A program made the position numbers and the translations under genes. Under the pieces are notes generated by a model that did no database searches, was not told the origin of the DNA, and worked only from the letters and a program-made list of their open reading frames with translations. Of a stretch of 64,000 bases of DNA, positions 11,801-21,564 are shown one piece after another (position 1 is the stretch's first letter; every line of letters begins with the position of its first letter). The stretch is from Marchantia polymorpha subsp. ruderalis (Eukaryota > Streptophyta > Marchantiopsida > Marchantiales > Marchantiaceae): contig AP031355.1 of NCBI GenBank assembly GCA_037833965.1, positions 8,209,501 to 8,273,500 on the forward strand. The letters run 5' to 3'.

Positions 11801-12251
11801 GACATCGTGATCGGAAGATGGTCGGATAATGTGTTTCCTGCATGGTGCTGCAGGTAGTGCGCCGCTGCCAACCATCTGCCCGCATGCGAGAGGTATATCC
11901 GATCGAGCCTTGCCCATCTCGGCTCCCCCCCGTATGCTGACCATCTGGTGTGCAGGGGCCCTCGATTTTCAGCTACAATCGATCGCAAATCCTGTAGGTT
12001 ATGCTTAACCCTAAATTCAGTGAAAGCACTATCTTCAGCGCCTCCTAACAGCTGGCGCTCCCCAGATGAATCCTCATAGTGCTCCACCATGTTCCAGTCC
12101 CCACACAAAATAACATTTGTGTGTGGGAACATACCCCGTAGTTTAGCCCAATGAGACGCACGAGCTCCTGGGGAGTGCGGTCCATAAACCGATGCTACGT
12201 AGATCTCGTGCCCCCCTTTCTCAATCTGGGCCCATGTAATGTACCCGTATT
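8875..12251 (-). mobile_element. LINE (non-LTR retrotransposon) fragment, L1-like ORF2
   Basis: One uninterrupted minus-strand frame of about 1125 codons. It starts inside the endonuclease domain (VASVYGPHSPG, CGDWNMVEH, RLDRIYLS, SDHLPITMSV), then reverse transcriptase (LIPKAVNK, DWRPLTML, GFIKGRHMLDNV, LDFEKAYDRV, GVRQGCPLAPLLF, active site FADDMGVF), a thumb/connection region, and a C-terminal zf-RVT cluster (CPRGCGAIESVAHIFFDCPF). The endonuclease N-terminus, any ORF1, the 3' UTR and a poly(A) tail are all missing, so both ends are truncated. The open frame implies recent activity of the source element. The frame runs on past 8875 into element 2 gag down to the TGA at 8689, giving a chimeric reading of 1147 codons from the ATG at 12132. 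The fragment is flanked by the two 2075-bp direct copies. Confidence 0.93.
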
Positions 12252-13226
12252 GAAGGTGAGGACCTATGTGGAGAGAACTGAGAAGTTATAGTCGAGGTTC
12301 CACGTGGTGTTGAGGAAGGGTGGAGACGAAGTGGATGCTACAATGGTGGGGATACGAGCAATGCTCATGAACAATTCGTCGGAGGTTTGAGACCCGAGAT
12401 TCGAAGTAAGGTGAGATATGAGAAGACTTCTTCTAAAGCTGAAGCCATTCAAATTGCTATTAGAATGGAGGAAAGCTTAGAAGATGATGATTCTAGCTTG
12501 ATGGCTAGAGAAGTAACTCCACCGATTGTAGGAAGATCCATGGGTTCAAATCTTGCTAGTTCATCCACAATGGTGAATCCTAATGTAGATTTGCAAAATG
12601 AGTTGAAATCTATTACGGAAACTCTAGTAGACCTCAAGATCAATGTAGTACAGTTGTGGGAGAAGAGAAATCAGAATGTAGGAGGAAGTTCTAGAGGGTA
12701 TGGAAATTATACTCCAAGAGGAAATCCACCTCCAGGAAACTTTGCAGTTTCTTGTTTTACTTGTGGCGGTCCTCATTTTCAGCGAAATTGTCCTAACCCT
12801 CGACAACATGATGGAGTTCGGCACAACAACAATGCACCGTCCACACAACAAGCCAAGGATAAGGGAGTAGCATCCATTGATGTATTTCCTCATCAATGCA
12901 CCTTTGAGGAAGGAGAGAGCTCAAAGTCGAAGGTGGATATCCTTGCACATGAGAAGAAACGTGCTCGATTTGCAGATGAGTCAATTTCCATGGAGGACAT
13001 GCCAAGTCGGAGTACACGATCAAGTGGAGTAAGTCAACCAAGAGTACCAAGAAAGAAGTTGGGCATGAATGACTTTTCCATTTCATCTTCTCAAGCTAAG
13101 TATGACGTGGTGGAAGATGTAAGAAGTCAGAAGGCCAATATCATAGTTGGCCAACTCATTGCTTTAAATCCAACCATACGGAAGGAGTTGAGAGGAGGCC
13201 TTAGCTCCACAAGGATCATGTATTGA
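12252..13226 (+). pseudogene. Ty3/gypsy gag of element 1 (right copy, 5' missing)
   Basis: Duplicate of 6800-7774, with the same TAG, TGA and frame break followed by the same 279-codon frame at 12387-13226. The defects therefore predate the duplication. The N-terminal gag half is absent here because the duplication starts at the equivalent of 6800. Confidence 0.88.
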
Positions 13227-14326
13227 TCACTCATATGTTCATTGAGCTTTGCATTCTTCCAATTCGTTTGGAGCCAAACGATATGGAGCTTTGCAAGTTG
13301 GTGTACTTCCAGGTATCACCTCAATCTTGTGATTTACTCGCCTCTTTGGTGGTAATCCTGCAGGTAGATCATCTGGAAAAACATCTTTATACTCCATAAA
13401 AATGTCGTTCAAGGACTCCGGGATGTAAGGTTTGTCCGTGGACCCAATATCTCTTATAAGTCCAAGGAAACATACATCATCTCTAGAAATGGATGTTGTA
13501 CCCATCACAAAGAGGGGTAAATTCCTATTCTGAGATCTAATTCTATCTCCATAGATCTTCCATCCACTAATTGTAATCACTTTTCTTCTCCAATCTACCT
13601 TCGGATTATATTGTTTCATCCATGGCATTCCAAGGATGACATCATATCGAGCTAAACGAATTACTCTCCATTCAATGCTCTCCTTGTATCTACCTATGGA
13701 TAATTCTACACTCCGTGGTAGTGTTTCTATCACTTCAGTTTGCCCGTTTGGCAATTCAACTTCTTCACTCACGTCCTTCATCAACATCAAACCTAACTTC
13801 ATAGCAACACTCCTTGATAGAAAATTCTCAGTTGCTCCAGGATCAATTAAAACTCTCACCTTGTGTCCTTCCATGAAACCGTCAGTGACAATGAGTTGAG
13901 CTTGCTTCTTACTCCTTCCATGAGCTCCCAACCATTGCCTTCTTCCAACATCAACTTTTCTTCGCTTTGTAGAACCGATTAGGCCGCGAGGCAAGATTAC
14001 TGGTGATCTTCGTTTCCCGAAATTGCTTCCTCCACCTCTTCATACTCTATCCCCTCCATATTGTTGAACGGTCGTCGTTGCATGGGCCGTCCTCCTTGTT
14101 GTGTCGGCCGAACTCGACAAAACTTGGCTATGTGACCCATTCATCCACATGCATAGCATTGGCGATTGTCACGAACTCCAGATCCTCCTCGAACCATTCC
14201 ATTATTTGCATAACCTTCTTGCAAATTTGGAACTCCTGGTCGCCTAATCTCACCTCCAAATCTTGGTGGTGGTACTCTTGTTGGTGCAAAACCTTCTCTA
14301 CGTCGAAGGTTTCCCAACTCCATCGG
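12252..14326. repeat. 2075-bp direct duplication, right copy
   Basis: Partner of 6800-8874. Here the right edge runs on smoothly into the rest of element 2 gag (14327-15160), so this copy keeps the original right neighbour, while the left copy keeps the original left neighbour (element 1 gag before 6800). Confidence 0.95.
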
Positions 14327-15160
14327 TGTTGGACCAGATGGATCTCTAAAATTGCTCACTGGTTCATCGTGTGTGACACCAAAAGCACCCGAAATTCGTT
14401 GAGCAATTGCGATTGCTTCATTCACAGTAGATGAATTGCTTACCATCACCTCCTTTCGAATTTGATCTTTCAAGCCTCGTTTGAACACGTCCAAGGTTTC
14501 AGCTCCACTCATATTCATGATAGATACTTGAAGATCACGAAATTCTTCAATGTACTCATGAATACCTCCTTTCTGTTTCAGATCCCACAACTTCATTCTT
14601 GCAGTTTGAAGAGAATCCACCGCTTGAAAATTTTGCAGGAGTCCTTCTTGCATTCCACTCCACAAAATGGTAGCACCTCGTTCTAAAAGCATTCTCTCCC
14701 ATGTTGTGTACCATGTGAGAGCCTTATCCGTAAGATAAGATCTCATGAACATTCCTGCAATATAATCAGAAACATGAAAATGGGATAAATGAATATTCAT
14801 CCTCATAATCCATCCCTCTAACACTCCCATTGCTCTACTCCCTTTGTAAGCTTCCACCTTACAGGATTTTCCCATTCGAAGCAAAAGATTTGCTTGATCT
14901 TCAATCTCTTGAAGACGTCTCCTATTTGCCTCTGCTGCATCAATAGGAGTTGGTTCTGGCTGAACTTGGGAAGCTTGAACTTGAGGTTCAACTTCCATCT
15001 CTCCAACTCTCTCTCTCTCTACTTTCTCACTCTCTAATGCGAAGATTTTATCTTCCATGGCTTGCTGCTTGGTATGCCCATCTACTATCGCTTTTTTCAA
15101 CTTCTTCATCTCCGCCATGATTGCATTGAGATTCTCACCCATATCAATTGATGTTCCCAT
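13239..15160 (-). pseudogene. Ty3/gypsy element 2 gag-protease-RT start
   Basis: Gag begins at the ATG at 15160 and runs 339 codons to a TGA at 14141-14143: N-terminal coiled-coil-like region (MAEMKKLKKAIVDGHTKQQ), Retrotrans_gag core (YKGSRAMGVLEGWIMRM, LTWYTTWERM, EYIEEFRDL, FKRGLKDQIRKEV) and the first half of a CCHC knuckle. The TGA sits inside the knuckle; downstream the frame continues MGHIAKFC. Protease/RT (13994-13239) is in a different frame: LIDPGATENFLS, YDVILGMPWM, APYRLAP. The element is truncated at 13239 within the first part of RT, where it abuts element 1. No integrase or 3' LTR remains. Confidence 0.88.
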
Positions 15161-15177
15161 GCTTTCTCACACTCCCT

Positions 15178-15432
15178 CTAATACAAAGTGAGTATAATCA
15201 CTATGTGACCTCTCAACAAAGGAGTCACAAAAGGTGCTGGTGACTCTATCACAGCTCTATAGTACTCCTCTCCATAATTCCTCACAAGAAAATCTCTCCA
15301 TATACTCTTCTGTCTATATACTGTTCTAATCTCTACATAAGTGCTGAATCGAACCGGGACAGGTGATTCGCGATTCAAATCCATGAAACAATCAGTATAA
15401 AATGTATATAGTACAATCCCAAGTCTCTCCAT
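15178..15432 (-). other. Small leader ORF with PFV motif (element 2)
   Basis: 84 codons between PBS and gag. It holds FLVRNYGEEYYRAVIES and PFVTPLL, then IVIILTLY, similar to the leader frame at 5162-5377 (LVLTLGNERAESVLES, PFVYPI, EVILYVLY). Both also have an upstream DLN plus an Arg/Phe-rich stretch. Function unknown. Confidence 0.4.
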
Positions 15433-15760
15433 AAGTAACTATTGGAAGAATCAGTGGCACTCTTGACTCCATCACTCTAGTCATAAAATCTGCACCCAAC
15501 AAGCCACAAGGTACATCCGAAAATGATGTTTCTCCATGCAACGAAGGTGAATATCGAACAGGTTAGGAATTGGCCAGTGCGGTACTGGATTCCTGTCAAT
15601 CCCTTCCATATCTGCAAAAACACAATTTCCCTCTTCCACCTCTCTCTACATGCAGATGAATGACCTCTGCCAGCCTCTATACACTCTCAAGACTACACTC
15701 CATCATCACTCACTTGCTATTCCATGAGGGGTAATCCACACTCAAAGAAAGAGCAAGGTC

Positions 15761-15772
15761 GCTCTGATACCA
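15761..15772 (-). promoter_or_regulatory. Primer-binding site of element 2 (tRNA-iMet)
   Basis: Minus strand reads TGGTATCAGAGC, the standard plant initiator-Met tRNA PBS, one base after the LTR end. Confidence 0.9.
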
Positions 15773-15860
15773 TTGTAACACTAGGGTTTAGAGAGAAGTT
15801 CACTCGAAGATAGAAACGTAAACTCTGAAGATGAGGGATACCAACAATGGTTCTCCTCTC

Positions 15861-15870
15861 CCTTATATAG
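15861..15870 (-). promoter_or_regulatory. TATA box of element 2 LTR
   Basis: Minus strand CTATATAAGG, about 90 bp before the LTR end, in the position expected for the U3 promoter. Confidence 0.65.
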
Positions 15871-15938
15871 CTCTCACCAACAAGTACAAGGTGATAAGAT
15901 CTAATCTGCATCGTCCATCCCACTCCTAGTGGATGGAT

Positions 15939-16108
15939 GACGTGGCGGATAACCCTAACAAGCACACGGATCGCGGACGTGGCGCACCCAACTAACACAC
16001 TAACTAACACACTCAATCCTTACCTACAAGCACACGGATTGCTGACGTGGCACTGTCAACTAACACATCCACTCTGTACCTACCAAGTGCGCGGATCTCT
16101 GACGTGGC
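15939..16108. promoter_or_regulatory. Four ACGT-core boxes in LTR U3
   Basis: GACGTGGC occurs at 15939-15946, 15976-15983, 16044-16051 and 16101-16108, the last three inside imperfect ~60-bp repeats that also share AAGCACACGGAT-like sequence. ACGTGGC is the core of ABRE/G-box sites bound by plant bZIP factors. Role in this LTR is inferred. Confidence 0.55.
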
Positions 16109-16144
16109 AGCTATGACTAGTGCACACTAAAGTATCTACATCAA

Positions 16145-16890
16145 TATTCAGAGTAACCTCTACTATACTATATTAGAAGGGTGAGATCTCTTGATGCTTC
16201 TCGACTTCCTCTTCATGCTTTGCGTGCCACACGTTCCAAGGGATGGTTTGCAGATGTGATGACTTGGTCTTTGAGGTGGAATGTGACGGAATTGGATTGG
16301 GATCTGCAACCTATGGCCCTTCGCGAGCGTATTAAGGAGGAGTTTCTCAACATCATTTGGAGGAGAGGAGGCACTAAAATGCAGTTTTATCAACTTCATG
16401 TGAATCCTATGCTTATTTATTGTGAGCAAGGGTACCTTGTTGCAGAGATTGCTACATCTTTACGTCATATTATTGCCAGGCATAGAACAGGATCTCATAG
16501 GCTTGGAATTGAGGAAGGACGTTGGTTGAATATTGATAGGAGTGAACGGATTTGTAGGCTATGTGATGGGAGAAATGTTGAGGATGAAGAGCATGTGTTT
16601 ATTACTTGTACTAGATATATAGAGATTCGAGTGGCGCATAAAGTTGATGTGGAGAATTTCTTTTCTCTGCTTCAACTCGAGCCTTATGATTTAGGTTGTT
16701 ACATTAGAGATATTATTAGTTACCGTTCTAGTGCTTTGGGCACTAGCTAGGGGGTTCTTTTGGTTCTCTCCTAGTTTGGAGTTGGATTGTTTGTATTGTG
16801 TTTTTTAGCCTTTTGACCCTTTGGGTCCCACGGGCTTGATCTATTTACCATTTACCATTTACCATTTACCATTTACTTTAGTTCTAACTA
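16145..16890 (+). mobile_element. 5'-truncated RTE-like LINE, 3' end
   Basis: The frame 16181-16750 (189 codons) is the C-terminal tail of a non-LTR retrotransposon ORF2: HRTGSHRLGIEEGRW, RICRLCDGRNVEDEEHVF and CTRYIEIR form the Cys/His tail after RT. It is followed by a ~90-bp 3' UTR and a tail of five ATTTACC repeats (16843-16877) instead of poly(A). Tails of short tandem repeats are typical of RTE-clade LINEs. RT and endonuclease are gone. It lies directly beyond the element 2 LTR. Confidence 0.78.
16843..16877. repeat. (ATTTACC)5 LINE tail
   Basis: Five consecutive 7-bp units, the last ending ACT. Marks the 3' end of the LINE fragment. Confidence 0.85.
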
Positions 16891-16899
16891 ACTAAAGAT

Positions 16900-17791
16900 G
16901 GTTACAGGCACTGAGTGTAACAGTGAAACGGCCGCGAGCAAGGAGGTCTCTCCCGTCCGAGCCGTTAGAGCAAGAGTGTATTTTTATGTTTATCCCTCCC
17001 CCACACGCTGGAGAGTAGCAGAGTGGAGAGGTTTTTTTGTTGCAGAAGCTATCTTCACCCCCACCCCCGGGCGTTAGGGAGAAAGGAGCAGCGGAGAGAG
17101 AGGAGCGCGGTTAGGGAGAAAGGAGAGGAGTGGAGAGACCTTCACCTCCCCTCCCCCACCCCGCGGTTAGAGCAAGGAGTGTACGAAGCTGTTAGGGAGA
17201 AAGGATACGACACCCCCACTCCCGGAGTGAGCGGAGAGAGGAGAGAACCTAACCCTAACCTTAGGCAAGAAAAATGAGACTTTACCCCCTTCCCCATCCA
17301 GAAGCGGATGCCTCCGCGAAGGTGAGATTTTTGCGCAAGTGGCAACAAGAGGTTTTTTCCCCCGCGCAGGTGGCAGTGGGAGGGAGATTTTCTCCAACCC
17401 CCAGGCAAGGTAATAAGCGGCGGGTGACCTCCCCATAGTCGTCAGCGTGGTTTGTAACGTGGTCAGGGTTTGACGTGGTTAGTTCCGGACGTGGTAAATC
17501 ACAATTACAGCTACAGTCACAGTTACAGTTATGGTTGGACCAACCGTGGTTACAGTCAACGTGGTCGGACTGAACGTGGTTGCAATTGTGGTCAGAGGTC
17601 AAAAGTGGTCGACGGGTGAACGTAATCAACCGTTGATCGACGGTAACGGTGACGGTCGGACCAAAGGTACAGGAATATTCTGTCATAAATATTTCTCAAA
17701 AATATTTTTCATCGGAAACTAGTCAAATTGGGTATCGTTGGAAAACTCTCGACACGACTAAAGCATCCAAACACTTTTCAAGAACTGAAAA
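16900..17791. other. GC-rich region with short dispersed repeats
   Basis: No gene recognised. GTTAGGGAGAAAGGA-type units recur near 17075, 17112 and 17190, and GTTAGAGCAAG-GAGTGTA units near 16964 and 17164. At 17500-17600 runs of CAGTTACAGT and GTGGTCGGAC-like motifs form a loose inverted pattern ending in CAATTGTGG. This may be the decayed LTR/leader of the copia gag that follows, but no PBS is visible. Confidence 0.35.
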
Positions 17792-19237
17792 ATGACCCAA
17801 AAGGAGGAAATTGACTCTGAAGCTGCCATTGTCTCTCATTTTTTACGTGCAGAGTCGATAGGCTAACAAGTCGGTGGAAATTTTGGATATAACATCATAC
17901 CTTTCAATGGCCACGGTGATTATTTGCTTTGGAAAAAGCAAGTAAAGGTAAAATTACGATCCATGGGTCTCACTATATGCTTGGGAGAAAAACCTTCTAG
18001 CATAAATGACATTGAATGGACTACTGCTTAGAACCAAGCAGTTTGCACGGTCTTGGCATATCTAAACTCTACCATACTCAAGCAGGTTGAGGAATACTCT
18101 GAAGTTTCCAAGTGGCTTGATGCGCTCCAACAACGGTTCCATCAAAAGAATCCGACGATTGTGATGAACACTTACATGCGATTGTTATGATTTACTATGA
18201 AGCCCGGCACGCGCATACAAGACCACATTCACGCCTATGAAAATCTATTGGTGGATCTTCGTAATATGGGGAAGGAGCTTACTGACACAAAGAAGTCAAT
18301 GCATCTTCTCCACTCATTGCCGTCTACTTATCAAACACTGTCAAAGATTCTTCTTCATCGTCAGAACATAGCAATCACTTACAACGAGGTCATAAGTTCC
18401 CTTTTGACGGATGCGGTTGAGCAGGATTTGTTACCCCCCTCCATCTCATCCACTTTTGGGTCAGCACTTATTATGGCCCGAGGTCAATTCCAACTGAGAG
18501 ATACCCATGATCCATGGCGTCCAGGCTTGAAGAAGCAAAGATCAAAATCTTTTGACCGAAGGAAGATACAGTTTATGGCTCAACCATTTGACAAGAAGAA
18601 TGTTGTTTGTTGAAGCTGTGGTAAGAAATGCCACATCATGAAGTTTTGTCGGATGACAAGTACAACCTCCTCTTCAGTGGCAAACGTTGCTGAAGATCTT
18701 GATACTGAGGCAAACGATTTGTACACAGACGGACTATGATGCGAGAGATATGTCCTCTGCAACTCACCACAAGTTGTTGGTGATATATGGATTCTAGATA
18801 GTGCTTGTTCTTATCACATTTGTTACATTAGAGAATTCTTTTGTACTTTCTCTGTATCAAACGGTTCAATTCTTATGGGAAATGACCAACCATGTAGAAT
18901 TGAGGGTGTTCGATCTATCAAGATCCGCATGTTTGATGGTGTCAACCGTACGTTGGACCATGTTAGGTTTATACCTAACATGAGAAAGAACTTGATCTCT
19001 CTTGAAGTTTTGGACTAACACGACTTAGAATGGAGTTGTAGACATGGCGTGTTAGATGTCCGATCATGTGATAAGAATGTTATTCTTTGAGTATACAAGC
19101 ATAATAATTTGTACTTGTTAGAGGTCATCACTATTTGTGGCAAAGTTCACTTTACCAGATCTCGCGTTGAGATGTTTCATGTATGGCATTCCAAATTAGG
19201 CCATATGAGTGATCAATACATGTCTCTTCTTGATCCC
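17792..19237 (+). pseudogene. Ty1/copia gag-protease remnant (broken)
   Basis: In the frame of the ATG at 17792, with several in-frame stops: gag (FNGHGDYLLWKKQVKVKLRS, LDALQQRFHQKN, YENLLVDLRNMGKELTD, HSLPSTYQTL), a CCHC knuckle with a stop between its first two Cys (C-stop-SCGKKCHIMKFC), a protease with altered active site (WILDSACSYHIC where DSGAS..H is usual) and SLEVLD, and the pre-integrase motif WHSKLGHMS. The sequence ends there and passes into an older gypsy LTR. The copia remnant at 2743-4401 starts at almost the same protein position. Confidence 0.85.
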
Positions 19238-19350
19238 CAGGCAAGACGCCTTGAACTACTTTATACCTTCTAAGTCCTAACTAACACTATACTGCACTAC
19301 GCTACACGCCGGCACGGAACCACGCTACACTACACTCCGCGGAACCTGTG
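19238..19350 (-). repeat. Older LTR fragment, left of the nested gypsy element
   Basis: GCCTTGAACTACTTTATACC and the bases after it match the younger LTR family near 28235 and 20262, but with more divergence. It continues at 32199 on the far side of the insertion: the joined flank ...CGGAACCTGTG|CTTCGCCTCCTGCGCG aligns with the intact LTR near 28330-28355. Hence the target of the younger element was an older copy of its own family. Confidence 0.75.
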
Positions 19351-19586
19351 TGTAATAACCCACCAAAGGCTAAAACTGCAGTATGGTGGTAAAAAGATCG
19401 AACCCACAGGAACAGAGGCAACACACAGAGTAAAAATGTCACGTTTTAACAGACTTTTGTAGAGTTTGAATTCTAGGCGACTGTCACTCCCAGAAATACT
19501 GCAGTGCTCGACTCGGAGGCTCGACTCGGAGGAGGATCTCGACTCGGAGGATGCTCGGAGGATGCACGGTACAACGTGGTCACTCA

Positions 19587-19614
19587 ACACACACACACAC
19601 ACACACACACACAC
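19587..19614. repeat. (AC)14 microsatellite in LTR
   Basis: The same tract is (AC)11 at 27551-27572 and (AC)11 at 61555-61576, at the matching place in the other two LTR copies. Confidence 0.9.
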
Positions 19615-20584
19615 CTGAAACTGGCAAAAGCACAACTCGGAGGTCGGTCAGGACCTCCGCTTCGGATTTCAGGAGGAAAGTGTCTCAAAAGTTCACTAAG
19701 AGGTTCTGCAGGTAGTGCCTCCCACTCCGGCTTTTACTGCCCTTCCGCCAGGAACTAGCGTAGGGTACCCGGACTGGACTTCCCACTTCGGAACGAAGCC
19801 TCTACATACGCCGTGGACGTCACCCTCGACTCTCACACCAAACGCAGGGAGTGCAGACCCGACTGAGAACTTAACTGAGACACGATCCAGTAACACACAC
19901 ACAACCTGAATTACAAACCAAGGTTTACCCGAAGTAATAAAACTTCACATTGGCATTCAGGGGAAACTTCCCGTAGGAGTACAATCAGGATATGTCACTC
20001 GAAGGAGTAAGGGGGAACTGTTCAAGTATCTAACTCGCAGCCGGCTCTGAGCATCAGAAATCACCCGCAGGTGCAGATCCGCACTACTCAAGTCTCTAAC
20101 CGGGTGCTAGCTCTGAACATTCAGCCGAAGGCCTTCAACTACAACATACGGTAACTTCGCTATGCTGCAGCTTCTCTACGTGGTGCCAGGACCAAATGCA
20201 CAAACATGCCAAGAAAGTGAGTTCCTGATCTGCACTTCCGAAACTGGAAGAGTCCCAGGGCAAAACGCCTTGATCTACTTTATACCTTCTAAGGTCCTAA
20301 CTAACACTACACTACCCGCTAGGCTGCGAGCCGCAACAGATCCTACACCTGAGGAGTCGACGGCTACCTTCCCCTCTAACTTACAACCTAAATCTAACCC
20401 TAACCCTAAATCTGAATCCTAAGCCTACTGTACAGAGCCGCCAGCGTCTTTACATCCGAGATCTGAGGCTGAATATTTGCAGGCATGCGTGGCCGACTGA
20501 GATCAACGGCCCCACCGAATTTCAGATCCATCCGACCGTCCATCGCAAAGATATGGACTCCGCAAGATCTCTGAACCGCATCCG

Positions 20585-20665
20585 GTTTGCCGACTCCGAG
20601 TTTGCCGACTTGAAGTTCGCCGACCTCGAGTTCGCCGACCTCAAGTTCGCCGACTCCGAGTTCTC
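20585..20665. repeat. 15-bp minisatellite in 3' LTR, block 1
   Basis: Units of about TTCGCCGACCTCGAG with G/A and T/C variants, five copies. Present only in the short LTR. Confidence 0.8.
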
Positions 20666-20924
20666 CGAAGGCGTTGACCGCCGAAGACGCACTTCCGCAC
20701 CTTTGCCTATTTGTAACAGTCACTTCCGACACCCATAACTCACAGATCCCTGATCCGTTTCAAGAGTTCTTGGGCTCGTTGGAACAAGCGCGTCGAGCTC
20801 TTTCTAACGAGACCCTAAGTGAGTCAAACCGTTACGAGTTGAAAGAGTTATGCCGGTTTTATCCTTCGCCAAAGGCACACTGTCGAAGGCTTGTTATCTG
20901 TTATCGCCGAAGGCGCCCGCACGA

Positions 20925-21070
20925 TGTTTCGCCGACTCCAAGTTCTCCGACCTCGAGTTCTCCGACTTGAAGTTCGCCGACCTCGAGTTCGCCGACCTCA
21001 AGTTCTCCGACCTCGAGTTCGCCGACCCCGAGTTCGATGTTTCGCCGACTCCGAGTTCGCCGAATTGAAG
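20925..21070. repeat. 15-bp minisatellite in 3' LTR, block 2
   Basis: Eight to nine units of the same 15-bp type as block 1, about 260 bp further on. It gives pseudo-peptides of the form E/K-F-A/S-D-L in one frame, which I do not regard as a gene. Confidence 0.8.
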
Positions 21071-21527
21071 TTGACCCGAAGAAGTACGTCGCCGAACGCG
21101 AACATCCAGGGCCGAAGGTGGATATTCTGCCGACGACGAACTCCTTCCGCCTATCCGTAGGCGTTCTCCTTCGCATCTTCCGATTGTCACAACTCCCTGA
21201 GTCCTCATCCGTTCTAGGCGTTCTTGGGCTCGTTAGAACGATCGCGTCGAGCTCTTTCTAACGAGATCCTAAGTAACTCAAGGCGTTAAGAATTGAGGAA
21301 GTTATGAGTGATCTACCGCCGAAGGTGCTCGAAGCGAGTCCTGCAGCGTGAACCGCCCGTTCCATTCCAAGCGTTCCACTGTGGCCTAAGCCCAAAACCC
21401 CTTGACTGTCCTCGATCCTCTTTTTACTCTGGCTTTGCGTACCGATTACTATTTACAGCTGCTACCACGGTACTTACTAATCAAAAATGTTTTAGTTCCG
21501 GCGAAAAACAAAAAGTGTGTTACCACA

Positions 21528-21540
21528 TGCCCCCCTCCTC
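21528..21540 (-). promoter_or_regulatory. Polypurine tract
   Basis: Minus strand GAGGAGGGGGGCA directly before the 3' LTR start TGTGG. Primer for plus-strand DNA synthesis in LTR elements. Confidence 0.8.
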
Positions 21541-21564
21541 AATTGTGAGCGCCGACGCGAACAT

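Larger units (their letters stand above)
15774..16140 (-). repeat. 5' LTR of gypsy element 2
   Basis: 367 bp with matching ends (5'-TGTA...TACA-3') next to the PBS. It contains a TATA box (15861-15870, minus CTATATAAGG) and, upstream of it, direct repeats with GACGTGGC. The element is 3'-truncated, so no partner LTR exists in the window. Confidence 0.82.
19351..21527 (-). repeat. 3' LTR, short form without ORF
   Basis: 2177 bp. The part 19351-20300 is nearly identical to 27316-28270, while the rest (U3 side) matches the 5' LTR only in patches such as CTTGGGCTCGTTAGAACGA and the terminal AAACAAAAAGTGTGTTACC. It contains two 15-bp minisatellites and lacks the long ORF. A PPT abuts its U3 end. 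Confidence 0.9.

Noticed and set aside
20392-20410. Telomere-like CTAACCCTAACCCTAAAT (also CCTAACCCTAACC near 17248)
   Set aside because: Only two units each, inside LTR or GC-rich filler; not a telomere.
20553-21068. Plus frames with FADLEF/FADLKF pentapeptide repeats
   Set aside because: Product of the 15-bp minisatellite in the LTR, open in several frames on both strands; not a pentapeptide-repeat protein.
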